Assembly: GCA_023974075.1 (NCBI GenBank)
Contig: CM043808.1
Span: 18,149,572 to 18,213,571, forward strand
Length of the DNA stretch: 64,000 nucleotides
Direction of reading: 5' to 3'
Source: Chaenocephalus aceratus
Lineage: Eukaryota; Chordata; Actinopteri; Perciformes; Channichthyidae
Made by a program: the position numbers and the translations under genes. Below the pieces are notes generated by a model that saw only the letters and a program-made list of their open reading frames with translations, had not been told where the DNA came from and did no database searches. Shown here one piece after another: positions 1-12,049 of the stretch (the stretch's first letter is position 1; each line of letters opens with the position of its first letter).

Positions 1-1965
1 CAACCTTTGACGTTCAAAAAACCTACTTCTGTACAGCGACAAAGCAGATACAACTTAAATAGGTTCGACTAAGAACACACGACTGACATTTTCGACTTTC
101 ATTGTTTAAATGATCTCATACACCATACATTCTCAACCAAAGTGTGGCCAACACGTCAGACTAGAGGAAGAAAGTTCCAGCCGCCATGCTTTCATTGTGA
201 CGACGTTAATCACAACCGAACCGCCATGATCGAATACCAGCGAAACAAATGGTAGTACACGTACCAAAGGTAGGCTGAACACTTTTGGAGACTTTATCCT
301 TCCTTGTTAACATCACGTACGTTGTCCCAAAAGATGTCTTCTTATATAAAATCCAGCCGAATCTCTTAAATGTACAACAGTCGATGCACAACCTTGACAG
401 GAAGCGAAGAACGAAGATCTGAGCGGAAATTTCAAAATAAAAGTGTCACCATCAGCGATCAAAACGGGATTTGTCAATGTGCACAATTATATGATTACTA
501 ACTGTAGGTGCCATAACACTACTTAGCTCAAGTTCATTATTTGTATTATCATTATTATTTACGTCACCTTTATTTGCTTGTTGAGCACTTCCGGTAATTG
601 TCACATGGGTGTGGTTTGGTTTATAAGTCACCTGTTTGATGTCGAGTGCACATGACAGAGGGTGAGCTTGTGCTGTCATTTTTTGAAACGGGACAAAGGT
701 AAATACAGTTTGTACCATTAAAACAACCAATCATAACCACCACAGACAGAGCTGTCACTAACATTGATACAGCTCCCCTAACACCCAATGCAGGCATCAG
801 GAATCTCGATGAACATTTACATGTAGCATCTCCAGATCCAGTAACTGCCACAAGCAACAGTGACAAGTGCAATATATTTTCAGTCATGGAAAAACAAAAT
901 GAAATAACCGCTTTATTAATCCAGCAACAGTGTCTATCATCCATGCCCAAGAAAGACATTCCAGTGTTTAATGGTGACCCACTTCAGTACCAAACATTTG
1001 TGAGATCTTTCGAATTTAATATTGAAAACAAAAACAATAACCCCAGAGACTGCCTCTACTATCTGGAGCAATATACAACAGGACTGCCCAGAGACCTTGT
1101 ACGGAGTTGCCAACATATGGCATCAGACAGTGGATTCAGCAAGGCCAAACGGTTACTGCAACAGAACCTTGGCAATGAACATAAAATTGCTACAGCATAC
1201 ATGGAAAGAGCTCTTTCATGGCCATTAATAAGGGCTGAGGACACAAGGGCTCTACAGGCATACACGGTCTACCTTAGAGGATGTTGCAATGCGATGGAAG
1301 ATGTAAACTACATGTTTGAGCTCAACATTCCAGCAAACATGCTAGCCATTTTAAAGAAACTTCCATATAGGCTGAGGGATTTATGGAGAACTGTAGCATG
1401 TGACATCCAGGAAAAACAACACCAAAGAGCTGCCTTCAAGGATATTGTGGAATTCCTTGAAAGGCAAGTAAAAATTGCTACAGATCCCATATTTGGGGAC
1501 ATTAAAGACCCCCCTCCCGCAAGCAAAGACATAAGAAGGCCACAGCCTCATCCAAGAGGAAGCATCTTTGCAACCAATGTGAAAGTTACAGAAAATAAAT
1601 ATGACAGAAGCACTGTAGAGAAAGGGATTTTGTCTGCTGTGAAAAACTGCTTGTATTGTAGAGGTGAACATGCTCTGGAGATGTGTCCACAGTTAGGAAG
1701 GAGGACACATCATGAAAAAAATCACATTTCTTAAAGAAAATGGTCTTTGTTTTTGGCTGCCTGTGTAAAGGACACATAAGTAGAGACTGCAGGAAACGAA
1801 TGAGGTGCAACATATGCAATCTAAATCATCCCAGAATGTTGCACATACCAACAAATAAAGGAAATGGAAAATGAGCAGGAGGAAATGGAAGAAGCATCTG
1901 CAAACACTGCTGACGCCTCAATTCAGACAGGTGGCCTTACTGGGTACTGGTTTGTATGGTGTAAA
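1..1965 (+). mobile_element. BEL/Pao LTR retrotransposon relic (gag region)
   Basis: This stretch is a broken BEL/Pao element read left to right. The only part recognised with confidence is the gag ORF and zinc-knuckle region (886-1860). The same reading frame stays open upstream of the first methionine from about position 730, so the annotated start is a convenience and the true gag start may be further left or lost. No pol domain follows: after about 1965 the sequence passes into AT-rich DNA and an unrelated MITE-like fragment. No LTR could be delimited because the left end runs off the window. I see nothing codable in 1-700. Confidence 0.6.
886..1860 (+). pseudogene. BEL/Pao gag-like protein, frameshifted
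   Basis: A 282-codon ORF (886-1734) has the look of the gag family that precedes BEL/Pao polymerases: a region around residues 24-60 built on 'PVFNGDP..YQTFVRSFE', then a long helical section with 'RLLQQNLGNEHKIATAYM' type spacing, and at the C-terminus a cysteine cluster starting 'CLYCRGEH'. The frame stops at 1734, but the conserved zinc-knuckle tail (CLCKGHISRDC then CNICNLNHP) continues in another frame to about 1860, so a frameshift separates the two. In intact members this protein packages element RNA in cytoplasmic particles. The copy is dead: it is frameshifted and not followed by protease or reverse transcriptase. Confidence 0.7.
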
Positions 1966-2189
1966 ACTGGCACATGTTAGTTTTTTTAATCCAGCATTAC
2001 TTTGATGTGATAGCCTACCTTTAGAACGCAGGAGGCAAAGAAGGGCTGACTCTTCAATTGTTGAGGGATCTCAAAAGCCACACCCAGGTCATTACCTGAA
2101 GAGAAGAAGACAAGAAACATGAGAAACATTGTTATCGTGCCCCAATTAGTTAATGATAATAATATGAATGATAACTACTAGGACCGCAC

Positions 2190-2330
2190 CAGGGTTTCCC
2201 ACACATAGACTTTACTTGGGCGGGCCGCCCAGGTATATTAATGGCCGCCCAAGTAGGCTATATTTCGCGACCCATTTATGTTTCATTCTTGCCCCTCATA
2301 TTACAAGAATGGACGGTTGAAGCACTTTTA
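2190..2330. mobile_element. hAT-like MITE fragment
   Basis: The sequence CAGGGTTTCCCACACATAG near 2192 begins a short GC-rich piece with a self-complementary GGGCGGGCCGCCC core. This start is of the CAGGG type seen at several hAT ends in this window. No partner terminus or target duplication could be found, so it is a fragment. Confidence 0.35.
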
Positions 2331-2639
2331 GCTGCTTACACTTTATTAAACTTTTACATAGAACGTAGCATAACATTTACACCCTGGCTTCATCCGCATG
2401 CCTGCTCCGGTGTGTGTTCCCCTCAACAGGGTCCGTGTGGAAACATAACAACTATTGTAACATCCTTTTTCTTTTTCTTTTTAAGTGTAGGTACAAAATC
2501 ACTTATTCATTTTTTTTCTTAAATACAAATTTCAAAATACAATTTTCACTCAAAATTTTTTCTTTTAAATCCCCCCCAAAGTCCTTGAGTCACATCAGTG
2601 ACCCCATATCAGTGTGCATAGTCCTGCAAGTACTGTGGC

Positions 2640-4499
2640 CTAACAACTGGTCGGCCAGCTCTGGTAGTCACAGTCTGTTATGTGTCACACATGACTCTGT
2701 CAGTGGTTGTAACAGTTTCTGGAGTCGTGTGAGTGTCAACAGTCACCGTACGGGCTGTCACACTCGGTACTGTGCCCTGGACCCGTCTCAGGTGACGTCG
2801 ATTCCTCCTTAGAACACCTCCATTCTCCAGCTGCACCGTGTAGGACCTGTGGTCAACAGGCTCCACCACAGTAGCCGTCCTCCAGATCGTGTGGACCGGT
2901 CTTCCTGTTTGAGCATGTCCATGTCCTTAGCTGTCCTGTTGTAGTATGTGGCTTGCTTCTCCTGCCTGTCAATCCGCTCTTGTGCTGTCTGTTTCACCTC
3001 GGGTTGTAGGAGACTGTCCCGAGCAGGTAGTAGAGTTCTGGTCCTCCTGCTAAGCAGTCCCTGAGCCGGGCTTGTAGTCAGTCCTTGAGTAGGTGTGTTG
3101 CGGTGATCCAACATAGCCAGGTACGGGTCCTGTCCCGCCGCCTTAGCTTTCAGCATCAGTGTTTTGCAATTTTCACAGCAGACTCGGCCTTCCCGTTGCT
3201 CTTTTGGTATCCAGGAGACAACGTTTTGTGCTCGAACTCCCACAGCCGACTGAAACGCTGGAACTCTTGGGACGAATACTGGGGCCCATTGTCCGAAAAA
3301 AGAATAAACGGAGACTCCTGACGGGAAAAGTGAGCTTTCAGCTTCCTAATTACAGTACTTGACTTTGTATCAGGTAGGTAGTCAACTTCCCAAAAGTTGG
3401 AATAGTAGTCCACTGTAATGAGGTAGTTCTTATCGTTAAAGGTAAACAAATCTGTACCAACCTTGGCCCATGGTCTGCCTGGTACCTCATGTGGATGTAG
3501 TGTCTCTTTTTGTTGTTTCGTGTCAACTGATCTGCAAATGTCACATTTCACTATGAACGTTTGTATCTGTTCATTCATTCCCGGCCAGTAGACACATTCT
3601 CTCGCACGCCTGAGGCATGCCTCCACACCCAGGTGAGAGGAGTGGATCCGGCGGAGGATGTCCCTTTGTAGTGAATATGGGATGACAGCTCTCTCCCCTC
3701 TGAAGATGATGTCATCCTGTATACTCAGTTCCTCCTGGAATGAGTAGGAGTGCATAATATCTATCGTTGTGTCTTTCTTATGTTTAGGCCATCCCTTCTG
3801 AATGGTGTTGCTAAGTGTCTGTAGCGTTTTGTCTCCTTGTGTAGCAGAGCGGATTGTGCTCAGTCTCTCTTCAGAGATAGGCAAGTAGGCCACCATATTG
3901 ACCGTCTCAATCTCAACGTCCACTGTTCCTGCGGATGAGCTCTCTAGTAAGTATGCTCTACTCAATGTATCTGCAAGCAACATGTCACGATCTGGGACAT
4001 AAATCACATCAAAATCATATCTCTGAAGTCTGAGCAACATACGTTGGAGTCTCTTTGGTGCACTTAACAGTGGCTTCTTGACAATGTTCTCCAACGGCTT
4101 ATGGTCACTCTGTACTGTCACTTTCCGGCCATACGTGTATTGATGGAACTTTTCCATGCCATAGACAATAGCTAAACATTCTTTTTCTATTTGGGCATAG
4201 CCCCTTTCGGTTGGTGTCAGTGCTCTGTTCCCGAATGCTACAGGTTTCCCTTTTTGAGTCAGTGCTGCTCCCATCCTCGTTTCTGAAGCATCACACTGCA
4301 ATGTCAGTTCCTCTTGTGGGTCATAGTACTTCAGTACTGGTGTTTTGGCTATATTGTCCTTGAGCCTGCTGAATGCTTCTTCGTGCATTTCTGTCCATTC
4401 CCACATATTTTCCTTGTGTGTGAGCCGTCTCAGAATTTCACAGTCATCTGACAGGTGTTTGTAGAATTTAGAGAGATAATTTACCATGCCCATCAGTCT
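2640..4499 (-). pseudogene. Ty3/gypsy pol: RT C-terminus, RNase H, integrase
   Basis: The 454-codon ORF ending at 3156 starts in the RT thumb ('LMGMVNYLSKF'). It continues through RNase H (TLQCDASE, then 'VQSDHKPLE', 'LLADTLSRA'), the integrase zinc-binding region ('HLGVEACLRRARECVYWPGM', 'KCDICRS') and the integrase catalytic core ('VGTDLF', 'SDNGPQY', 'GKAESAVK'), which supplies the D, D and E residues. A second ORF in a different frame (3243-2809) continues the integrase C-terminal region ('MLDHRNTP', 'LLSRRTRTLLP'), so at least one frameshift is present. The first methionine is an accident of the hAT insertion: codons upstream resume beyond 12042. Confidence 0.85.
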
Positions 4500-4559
4500 C
4501 TGTACACCAGGGCTATTCAACTGGCGGCCCGCGGGCCAAATCCGGCCCCCGGGTGATAT

Positions 4560-4815
4560 TTACTGGCCCTTTGAGTATAATGTTAAAAAGTAAAAAATAA
4601 ATAAAAAACATTGAGAGGTAGAGGGGAAGACATTGCCTGAAAACTTTGGCGGGCTCGGGTTTCGAACCCACCTACTACCAACTCCTGTCATTTATTGCGT
4701 CTCTGCGCGCGTCCTCGCGGCTCGCGCTGCCGTTCACTACAAGCTTGCGCACCTTCGACGGTTTCGCGCCAATAGAACGATTAATCAAACCTGGTCAGCA
4801 TAGTTGGATATCAAA
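4560..4815. other. 5' non-coding part of the hAT element
   Basis: This stretch lies between the left hAT terminus and the first transposase codons. It contains a short tract resembling a tRNA B box on the minus strand near 4655-4670 but no cloverleaf. Nothing else is recognisable. Confidence 0.4.
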
Positions 4816-7639
4816 ATGTCTCTTTCTACGTTAAAACAACCGAAAGGTTGATACCGAAAACCGGCAATTCAACAGCGAGTGGAAAGAGAAGTACTTGTGT
4901 GTAAATGTCAGTGGGAGGCCCGTGTGTTTAATCTGCAATGAGTGTTTATCGGTGTGTAAAGAGTACAACTTGAGAAGGAATTTTAAGACAGCTCACGCCA
5001 ACTTTGACGCCACTTTTCCAGCGGGCTCTGATGCTCGCTGCTAGAAGATTTTGGGGCTAACTTCGTGCTATGACCAAAGACGTAGCTCCCTGTTTCGGGC
5101 TTGCACTGACCAAGAGAGAGCTACCGCAGCGTCCCTACGAGTGGCCTGGATATTAGGCAAAAAGAAAAGGCCTTTTACGGAAGCAGAGACAGTCAAAGAG
5201 TGTATGCTTGAATCAATTGAGGAAGTGGTTGCAGATGAGAAAATCAGAAAAAGCGTTATAGACTCAATTAAGAACATTCCGATATCTGACACGTCAACAT
5301 CAAGGAGAGTGGAGACCCTTGCATCGGACGTTTTTGAGATTCTCTTGGACAAACTGTGAAAGGCGGAGGTTATGTCGCTAGCTATTGATGAATCCACTGA
5401 CAGCAGCGATGTTGCACAGCTGTGCCTCTATGTTAGATTCTTTGATGGTGAGTGCTTTCGGGAGGATCTACTTGGATTAATTCCTTTGGATGGACACACG
5501 ACCGGTGAGGTGATGTTCCACAAAGTGGTTTCGTTTTTCAAGGAGCACAAGTTGGGATTGGATTGGATGGGGCCCCTGCGATGTCCGGCCGAACACAGGG
5601 ACTGTCCGCTAGGCTGGCAGATGTGGCTCCACAGCTGAGATCGCTGCATTGCCTCATCCACCAAAGCCTCCTGTGCGCAAAACTGAGTGGTGAGTTAAAA
5701 AACACAATGGACTCTGTCATGGCGATTATTAACTTTATTTGTTGTAACTCCAGTTTACAGCACCGCCTTTTCCGCCAGATGTTGTCAGACATGTCAGCTC
5801 AATATAATGATTTGCTCATGCACAGTGCCATTAGATGGCTAAGCAAAGGAAACGTCTTGAAATGATTTTGTGAACTTAAGGAGGAGATCATGGCGTTTCT
5901 CCGCAATTCAAAACATAAAAAAGCCAACGCCTTTCTGTGTCTGATAGAGAATGATGAGTTTTACGCTTTTTGAGCAACATTTTCCAACATCTGAACCAAC
6001 TCAATTTGGAGCTGCAGGGCAGAGATAAAATGGTTACACAACTTGTGGAGAGACTCCATGCGTTTCAAAAAAAGCTCACACTTTTTTTGCGGATTTATGT
6101 CCAGGCAAAATGCTCCATTTTCCAACACTGCAGGTTTACAAATCACCGAGGTGATGACTGGATTTATGGACGCATTGAAAACCAACTTTGCCACGAGGTT
6201 TGAACATTTCAGTCTCCCGACTGAAGTGATGAGATTTGTGAAGGACCCTTTCTCTGTGAATGTAGAGGGGGAGTTTGCACTGAAAGCAAAGGAGCTGATT
6301 GTGACATTAAAGGAGACCTATCATGCTATATTTAAATGATATAGTGTATGCCCATACCTATATAAGGTATATTTATACATTTTATTTTTCAAAATACCAA
6401 ACAGATCATTTTTTAGACATGCCTCGTTTCGCTCATTTTCGCTCTATTCCAAGCCCGTCTTTGAAAATTCTGAGCAGCAGCTGACCACGCCCCCCTGCAG
6501 AAGAGCAGGCATGAGCCGGCGAGAGTCACGTTACCATGCTTGCTGTGATTACGAGTGTCGAATAAACATGTCATCTCAGAGCAATGCATGTGTTCAAGCA
6601 TATTATCAATTTGATCCAGAAACTGACCCTGAAGCAGCGGAGGTTTTGGTGGAGGTGCAAAAATCTCGGTTGCAGCAGGACGTTTCTGAATGGTTAGCTG
6701 ACAAGCTGTTGTCCCTATTTATTTTACTCTGTTACGATGCTTGCTCCTTATTCCGTTCATATTTTGGCTAATTAGCAAGAATGCAATGTGTACAGTTTGT
6801 AACGCAAAAACAGCGATATATATATTTATAAAGGGAGACATTCATATTTTCAGCATATATACAATGGCCTCATTGCGTTTATTAATAGTTTACAGTCCTT
6901 TTCTTCCAACATCGTGCAACAACCGTTGGAAAGTTCAATAACTTAGGGTGATAAAAAGTATAACTCCAACAACACCTCAGTTGTCAGCAATGTGTGTAGT
7001 TTCATGTGTTTTTAAAAGCTCAGTTATTGACTTCTGAACGGAGAATGTGTGCTGCATGGAGATACCACAGGTAACATTTTTGACAGCTTTACTAAGTTGT
7101 CTGTTTAAATACATTTTTCACATGTCATTCAATATATGTTTATCACAATGTGTCAAGACGGATGCAGTAACTTGAGGACTCTGTAACCTGTATGGTGGAC
7201 CATCCTGGATTGGAGCCTGTGTGCCTAAATGTGTTCTCCCTGCAGAATGCGTTGAATATTTACAGAGCTGAACATGGTGGACTACAGTTGAGGCAAATAG
7301 AGCAGTGAGTGGTTTGTTTGTTTTGACTGAAATTGTAAAACGAATGCTAATATTGTTCATGGAAATAAATACTGGTGTATATGGCTTTATGCAATCTTTC
7401 ATTCTGTCATTGTACATGTACTATTATATTATATACTACACAGCAATGGCATAACACACCCATGTGTACGACAAAAAGGTCCACACATACAACCTTATGC
7501 TTTTGAAATCAGAATATTCTTTACCCATCCAAACATGAATAATCACGACACAACACACATCTCAACTCGGAACTTTATTGTCAAAATCAACGGTTAAAAA
7601 AACCCATAAAAAAAACCTAAATGTAGCCTACTTGTATTT

Positions 7640-8263
7640 TGTATAAATGACACTAAATATTTTTACAGAAGCTTTGTGAGCTGGTGCTGGGGCTTCCTTG
7701 GACGCAGGATCAGAGTGGTGATTCCGGCCTGCGTTGTCCTCAGGATACGCAGGGAGTTTCCTGATCCGTGAAATGTCGATGTTGGGTTCAGACAGCAGCC
7801 AAATTGAACCGTGTAGCATACCCGGCGATGACCTCCTCCCTGTCAGGTCGTTCATAATGGTGCAGGGTCCACAAAGACTTGGTCGAAGATGAGGTCCATC
7901 AAGTTGGCCACGTAGGGCTGTGCAATGGTAAAAAAAGCACAACAAAAAATGTGGTTTAGATTAGTATATGCATGTAAAAAACTGAAACTTCTTTCTAATT
8001 TTTTTATTTTATATTTGTGAATAGTTGTATAATAAATATTTTAAACACTTACGGAATGTGGGATCAGTCTTTACTGGTTTTGCTCTGCATTCTCCCTTCC
8101 TGGCCTTTGGGAACTGCAGTTTATACAGAGGGTTTCCAGTGGATGTAGTGGCTTGTGCACGCTCAGCGTTTTCATTGTAGTGCAGGGCTGCCAGGTACAG
8201 TCTTTCATTTCCGCCATGATAAAAAAAAATGTAAATAATAGTAAAGGATGTACAAATTGTCAC
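7640..8263 (-). pseudogene. C-terminal transposase-like fragment, frameshifted
   Basis: Minus-strand codons at 8263-8060 read 'RLYLAALHYNENAERAQATT' followed by 'LYKLQFPKARKGECRAKPVK'. A further block in another frame near 7880-7930 reads 'YVANLMDLIFDQVFVDPAP'. This series resembles a recurrent C-terminal segment of fish THAP-containing transposon proteins as I recall them; I cannot name a curated family. It shares strand and element with the THAP exon, so I read both as parts of one decayed transposase gene. A splice or frameshift separates the blocks near 8009-7945. Confidence 0.45.
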
Positions 8264-8694
8264 TAATTACTAAGTATGTGAGGTGCTGGCCTGAAAAGAA
8301 GAAAACATAGTTAGAACAAAATCATCTCAATTTAGTATTCAGGATGAGAAAATACTATTTGGATAAATATAGTCTGAAATCCCAAAAGATGGGGCTAAAA
8401 CTCTCTATTTAGCAAAGCTCTTTGCTTAGCCTTTTCCAATCCGAGTTAGTTTTGAACCGTAACGTGCATGCTGTGTTTCTGACTCAATACAGATGATGTG
8501 TTGGAGAGGGGCTGAGCTCAGTAGACTGACTGTAATGAGTGCTAGCCACTAATTAGCCTGTTGCTAGAGGTAAGGCCTTGTCAACAACAACAGACCAACG
8601 GGGCTTTAGCTCAGTTTTACTCGTGGTGTGTGTGTCCCCTCGCATACATACAGTGTTGTATCCTAATACACCCCCATTTATATTCATGTGCACA

Positions 8695-9840
8695 AACAAG
8701 TAAACACACAAAAGCTTTTACATATAACGCTGCAAAAAACGGCATGTCTCATTAGCGTAGCGTAGCATAGCTTAGCTTACAGATCGATGATATCTGATCG
8801 TTCTTACAGACTACAATCACAAAAGCTTTTACATATAACGCTGGAAAAAACGGCATGTCTCATTAGCGTAGCGTAGCTTAGCTTACAGATCGATGATATC
8901 TGATCGTTCTAACAGACTACAATCACAAAAGCTTTTACATATAGGCCAGGGTTTCCGTTAGCCGGTAATTACTGGTTTTTAGCTGGTAAAATTTATTAAA
9001 AACCGGTAAATTCAAAACCTGCCGGTCAAAATGTCTGGTAATAATTAGGGAGGCTTCGATCGATCGGCCACCGGTCATTATCGGCCGATATTCACTCTTA
9101 ATAGTTTGATCGGTGCTCTCTATAAAGGCCGATCAGGAGAGCTGGATCTGATCGATATGGACATAAACGCGAGTGAAGTTTAACCGGACGCGAGAGAGAG
9201 ATCAGATCAGCTGCTGAGTCTGACCGAGACACGCAGCCCCGCCCTCTGTTTAGCGAGCTGCAGGAGCTGCATGAGAAACTGACGTGCTGTCAGGAGAGAG
9301 AGGGAAGGAGAGAGGAAAAGAGAGGATCCGAATTTCTCCCGTGTTATTATTCAAATGTAATGTAAACTTTTGAATAATGTACGTTATCTACTACAAGTAG
9401 TTTGTTTGAATGTAATAATTATGTTGTTTGTTGTTTGTGGAATAATGTATTGAAAAATGAATCTGAATTTTTCGATCTGTTACGATTATAAACTGAAGCA
9501 ATATAAAAATGAGCCCCGTGAACTGAGTTTTAAACTGAAGCATATCTGCTCATAGTCCGGTAATTACCTGCTAACGGAAACTCTGCTACACAACTCTTAT
9601 TATTATTATTGAAATATGGTAAGTAAGTAAGTAAGTTTCACATTTGTCCGGTAAAATAAATTCTGCCCGGACATTTGACCGGCGAGAAAAAATCCTAGCT
9701 GATATAGGCCTAACGCTGGAAAAAACGGCATGTCTCATTAGCGTAGCGTAGCTTAGCTTACAGATCGATGATATCTGATCGTTCTTACAGACTACAATCA
9801 CAAAAGCTTTTACATATAACGCTGGAAAAAACGGCACTTG
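8695..9840. repeat. ~115-bp tandem repeat inside the Kolobok-like element
   Basis: Units starting CACAAAAGCTTTTACATATA and ending near GATCGTTCTTACAGACTAC occur at about 8703-8816, 8817-8926, 8927-8946 (cut) and 9708-9835. The third unit is split by the hAT-like insertion at 8947-9701; the target duplication ATATAGGC lies at the split. The units are almost identical and contain the short inner repeat GCGTAGCGTAGCTTAGCTTA. Confidence 0.85.
8947..9701. mobile_element. hAT-like MITE nested in the tandem repeat
   Basis: The insertion begins CAGGGTTTCCGTTAGCC and ends AATCCTAGCTG. It is flanked by the 8-bp duplication ATATAGGC (8939-8946 and 9702-9709). A further inverted match to the left tip, GCTAACGGAAACTCTG, lies inside at about 9573-9588. 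There is no coding capacity. A related sequence in opposite orientation lies at about 17940-18135, just upstream of the Tx1-like LINE. Confidence 0.75.
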
Positions 9841-10189
9841 CCTACAGAAGATTACATTTGTTATTATAACTTACTCAATATTATTTTAGAGGATATAAAA
9901 TACTAATAAATAGGAGAATAAATACTTGTGTTATCGCCTAGGGCGTGGCTTTACAGCCTTCACACAGATCGCCATTACGGCAGTATATCTGAACATGTTA
10001 GCAAATGATAATTCAAATAAAAGACAAAGCAAAGACTGCGGAGCGTACAAAATAAAATGCTACAAAAATATATAAACACCTAACCGATTACTATTTGGGT
10101 TTGAGGCGACATTGATACGGCGAAGCTACATGCTACATGCTACAAGCTAGAGATAGCTTTATCAGGAAAAACACCGCTAAATAAAAACT

Positions 10190-10513
10190 TACAGCTTCAA
10201 AATTGGATGTGTCCTCACTGGCCTGGTCCCGGATGGTTGGTATTGATCCCGGGTTTAGCATTAGTTTGGAGGCATATCCGTGTTGGACTTGAGACAAGTT
10301 CATAAACATGTCCGTCGTAAAATGTTTGGAACACACAAACAGAAATCTGCCGGGGTCTTCTGGCACATGTCCCTTGTAAATGAAGTCTAGCCACAGATTC
10401 ATTTCTTTTTCCACTGATGGCATTGCATGCAGTCCCCTGTCCCGAGTCTTGCAGCCAACAACAGCACAACGTTTAACTATCTTAGACATCCTGGCAAGAG
10501 TAGGCAAAAACAC
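10190..10513 (-). pseudogene. THAP domain exon of Kolobok-like transposase
   Basis: The minus-strand ORF contains the THAP zinc-finger pattern. An N-terminal C-x4-C is seen in 'RCAVVGCKTRD', then a spaced tryptophan in 'MNLWLDFI', then 'FVCSKHF', which supplies C-x2-H, and near the end a proline-rich 'GSIPTI'. This matches the order expected for a C2CH THAP DNA-binding module of about 80 residues. The downstream codons in this ORF are hydrophobic and probably intronic. In its family the module binds transposon ends. The only other recognised part of the protein is at 7640-8263. Confidence 0.7.
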
Positions 10514-10951
10514 AGATGTGGGTTGATTTAGCCTGCCGATAGCCTATATGCGAATGAGAGGTTTGGCAATGCACGTGGCCGTGGCTCATTCCCCTGATAG
10601 GTGGAGAGTTGACCAATAAGCCGAGGACTTCTCTGTGACGTGGAAAAGTGTTGAAATCTGGATCCGTTTTTTTCAGATCCGTTGCAGCCCCTTTTTTAGA
10701 GATTTGGCGAAGGAGGAAAATAGAGAGGGTTGTGTTTTCTGACACTTGGTGAGTTCCCTGGAACACCGGGGACACATATCCATGTATAAAAGACGTACAA
10801 AGGTGCATTTTGCATGATAGGTCCCCTTTAAATGAGGCGTCTTTACAACTTGAACTCATTGACATTCAGTCATCAGATGACCTGCGACAGTCATTTCAGC
10901 TGGCAGGTTCTGAAAAGTTCTGGACTCATGAAGTCAGCCACGAGAAATTCC

Positions 10952-11270
10952 CTCATTCAATCAATCAATCAATCAATCAATGTTTATTTATATAGCCCAA
11001 TATCACAAATGTTACATTTGTCTCAGTGGTCTTCACAGTGTGTACAGAATATCAGTATGACAATACGACACCCTCTGTCCTTAGACCCTCACATCGTACA
11101 AGGAAAAACTTCTGAAGAAAACCCACAGTTTAAAGGGAAAAATGGGAGAAACCTCAGGGAGAGCAACAGAGGAGGGATCCCTCTCCCAGGACGGACAGAC
11201 GTGCAATAGATGCCGTGTGTAAATTGAAAATATAATACATTTGCAACATACATACATTCAAGGGGTCTTG
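10952..11270. repeat. Dispersed teleost repeat (SINE- or MITE-like)
   Basis: It starts in a short (TCAA)n run, followed by TGTTTATTTATATAGCCC, and ends near CAACATACATACATTCA. It interrupts the hAT transposase reading frame. The sequence type is familiar as a high-copy fish repeat, but I cannot assign a class. No ORF of note. Confidence 0.5.
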
Positions 11271-12049
11271 CACTTTTTGTCCTCACAATGTTCGGCTCGA
11301 CTTACACGTGCGAATCGGCATTCTCACACATAATGCCATAAAAACTAATAATCGAGCATCCCTCACTGACCAGCATCTGCATCACTGTATGCGTATTGCC
11401 ATGACAACGTATACTCCCGACTTCCCTGCTCTTGCTAAATCGAAAAAATGCCATTTCTCTCATTAGATGGCACATATCTGCCAAGTTGGTTGCATACAGT
11501 TATCACTATGTTAATCAAAAAAGGTTTGAGTTTTAAAAGGCTGTGTGTTGTGGTTTGGTAATTAATACAAGTCTTTTGACAATTGTTTTTGCTTTGATGT
11601 GGTATGGCTCACTTGTCTTTATTGTTATTATACCATAATATGCACTGTTGTTTGTGTATGGCCCTAAATTGCTATTTTGTGTGAATTATTAGATCATTTA
11701 ATCTAAATCTAATGATGTTGATGGTTATATTAGCTTCACATGTACTGAGTTCTGAACTTGCCATTTATAAAGGCCTTGGGGCTATGTTTGATTTAATTAA
11801 ACAAGATATATGCACTCCACTATGCTGTTGTAGTCATTTAATTTAATTTCAAACCTTTATTTATGCAGGTGAATCCCATTGAGATCATTGATCTCTTTTT
11901 CAAGGGTGACCTGCTGTAGTATTTACTGTATCTGAAGCTCTTAATATGATTGCTCATATTCCAAGTCATTTTTTTCCAGGCCCCTTGCTTTGGATCATTT
12001 TCATCAACCGGCCCCCATTCCAAACTACTTGAATAGCCCTGCTGTACAC

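Larger units (their letters stand above)
6311..10827 (-). mobile_element. Kolobok-like transposon with THAP-domain transposase remnants
   Basis: The ends are inverted copies of AGG(A/G)GACCTATCATGC (left at 6311, right end at 10827). They are flanked by TTAA on both sides (6307-6310 and 10828-10831). Removing the element brings the two halves of the surrounding hAT transposase together, which confirms the boundaries. TTAA duplication plus a THAP-domain protein on the minus strand fits the Kolobok superfamily; piggyBac also uses TTAA but does not normally carry THAP. The interior also holds a 115-bp tandem repeat cluster and a nested hAT-like MITE. The stretches 6345-7620 and 8290-8700 hold no coding region I can recognise. 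Confidence 0.75.
4816..11481 (+). pseudogene. hAT transposase (BED-finger, ZBED/GTF2IRD2-like class), fragmented
   Basis: The pieces run in order on the plus strand. A BED-type finger region lies near 4876-4990 ('RPVCLICNECLSVCKEYNL' followed by an H in 'TAHANF'). Codons at 5130-5359 read 'LRVAWILGKKKRPFTEAE'. The first RNase-H-like block is at 5372-5540 ('LAIDESTDSSDVAQLCLYV', with the catalytic D). A second is at 5563-5865 ('DGAPAMSGRTQGL', 'LHCLIHQSLLC', 'IRWLSKGN'), and more follows to 6310. After the Kolobok insertion the frame resumes at about 10832 ('LQLELIDIQSSDDLRQSFQ') and, after a dispersed repeat, ends with the hAT C-terminal block 'MFGSTYTCESAFS' at 11290-11480. Several stops and frameshifts make it inactive. 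Confidence 0.85.
4508..12041 (+). mobile_element. hAT DNA transposon, decayed, with nested insertions
   Basis: Both ends carry the inverted repeat CAGGGCTATTCAA (left 4508-4520; right end TTGAATAGCCCTG at 12029-12041). The flanks duplicate the 8-bp target CTGTACAC (4500-4507 and 12042-12049), which is diagnostic of hAT. The plus strand encodes a decayed hAT transposase. The element is interrupted by a Kolobok-like element (6311-10827) and by a dispersed repeat (about 10952-11270). The last 500 bp contain a dispersed motif (about 11869-11915) with GAGATC and GATCTC in mirror order that recurs inside the palindrome. Confidence 0.9.

Noticed and set aside
4648..4690. tRNA-like B box (GGTTCGAAACC on the minus strand)
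   Set aside because: There is no A box at the right distance and no acceptor or anticodon stem. It lies in the 5' region of the hAT element.
8695..9840. CRISPR-like array
   Set aside because: The units are 115 bp and contiguous without unique spacers, and the sequence is clearly from an animal genome.
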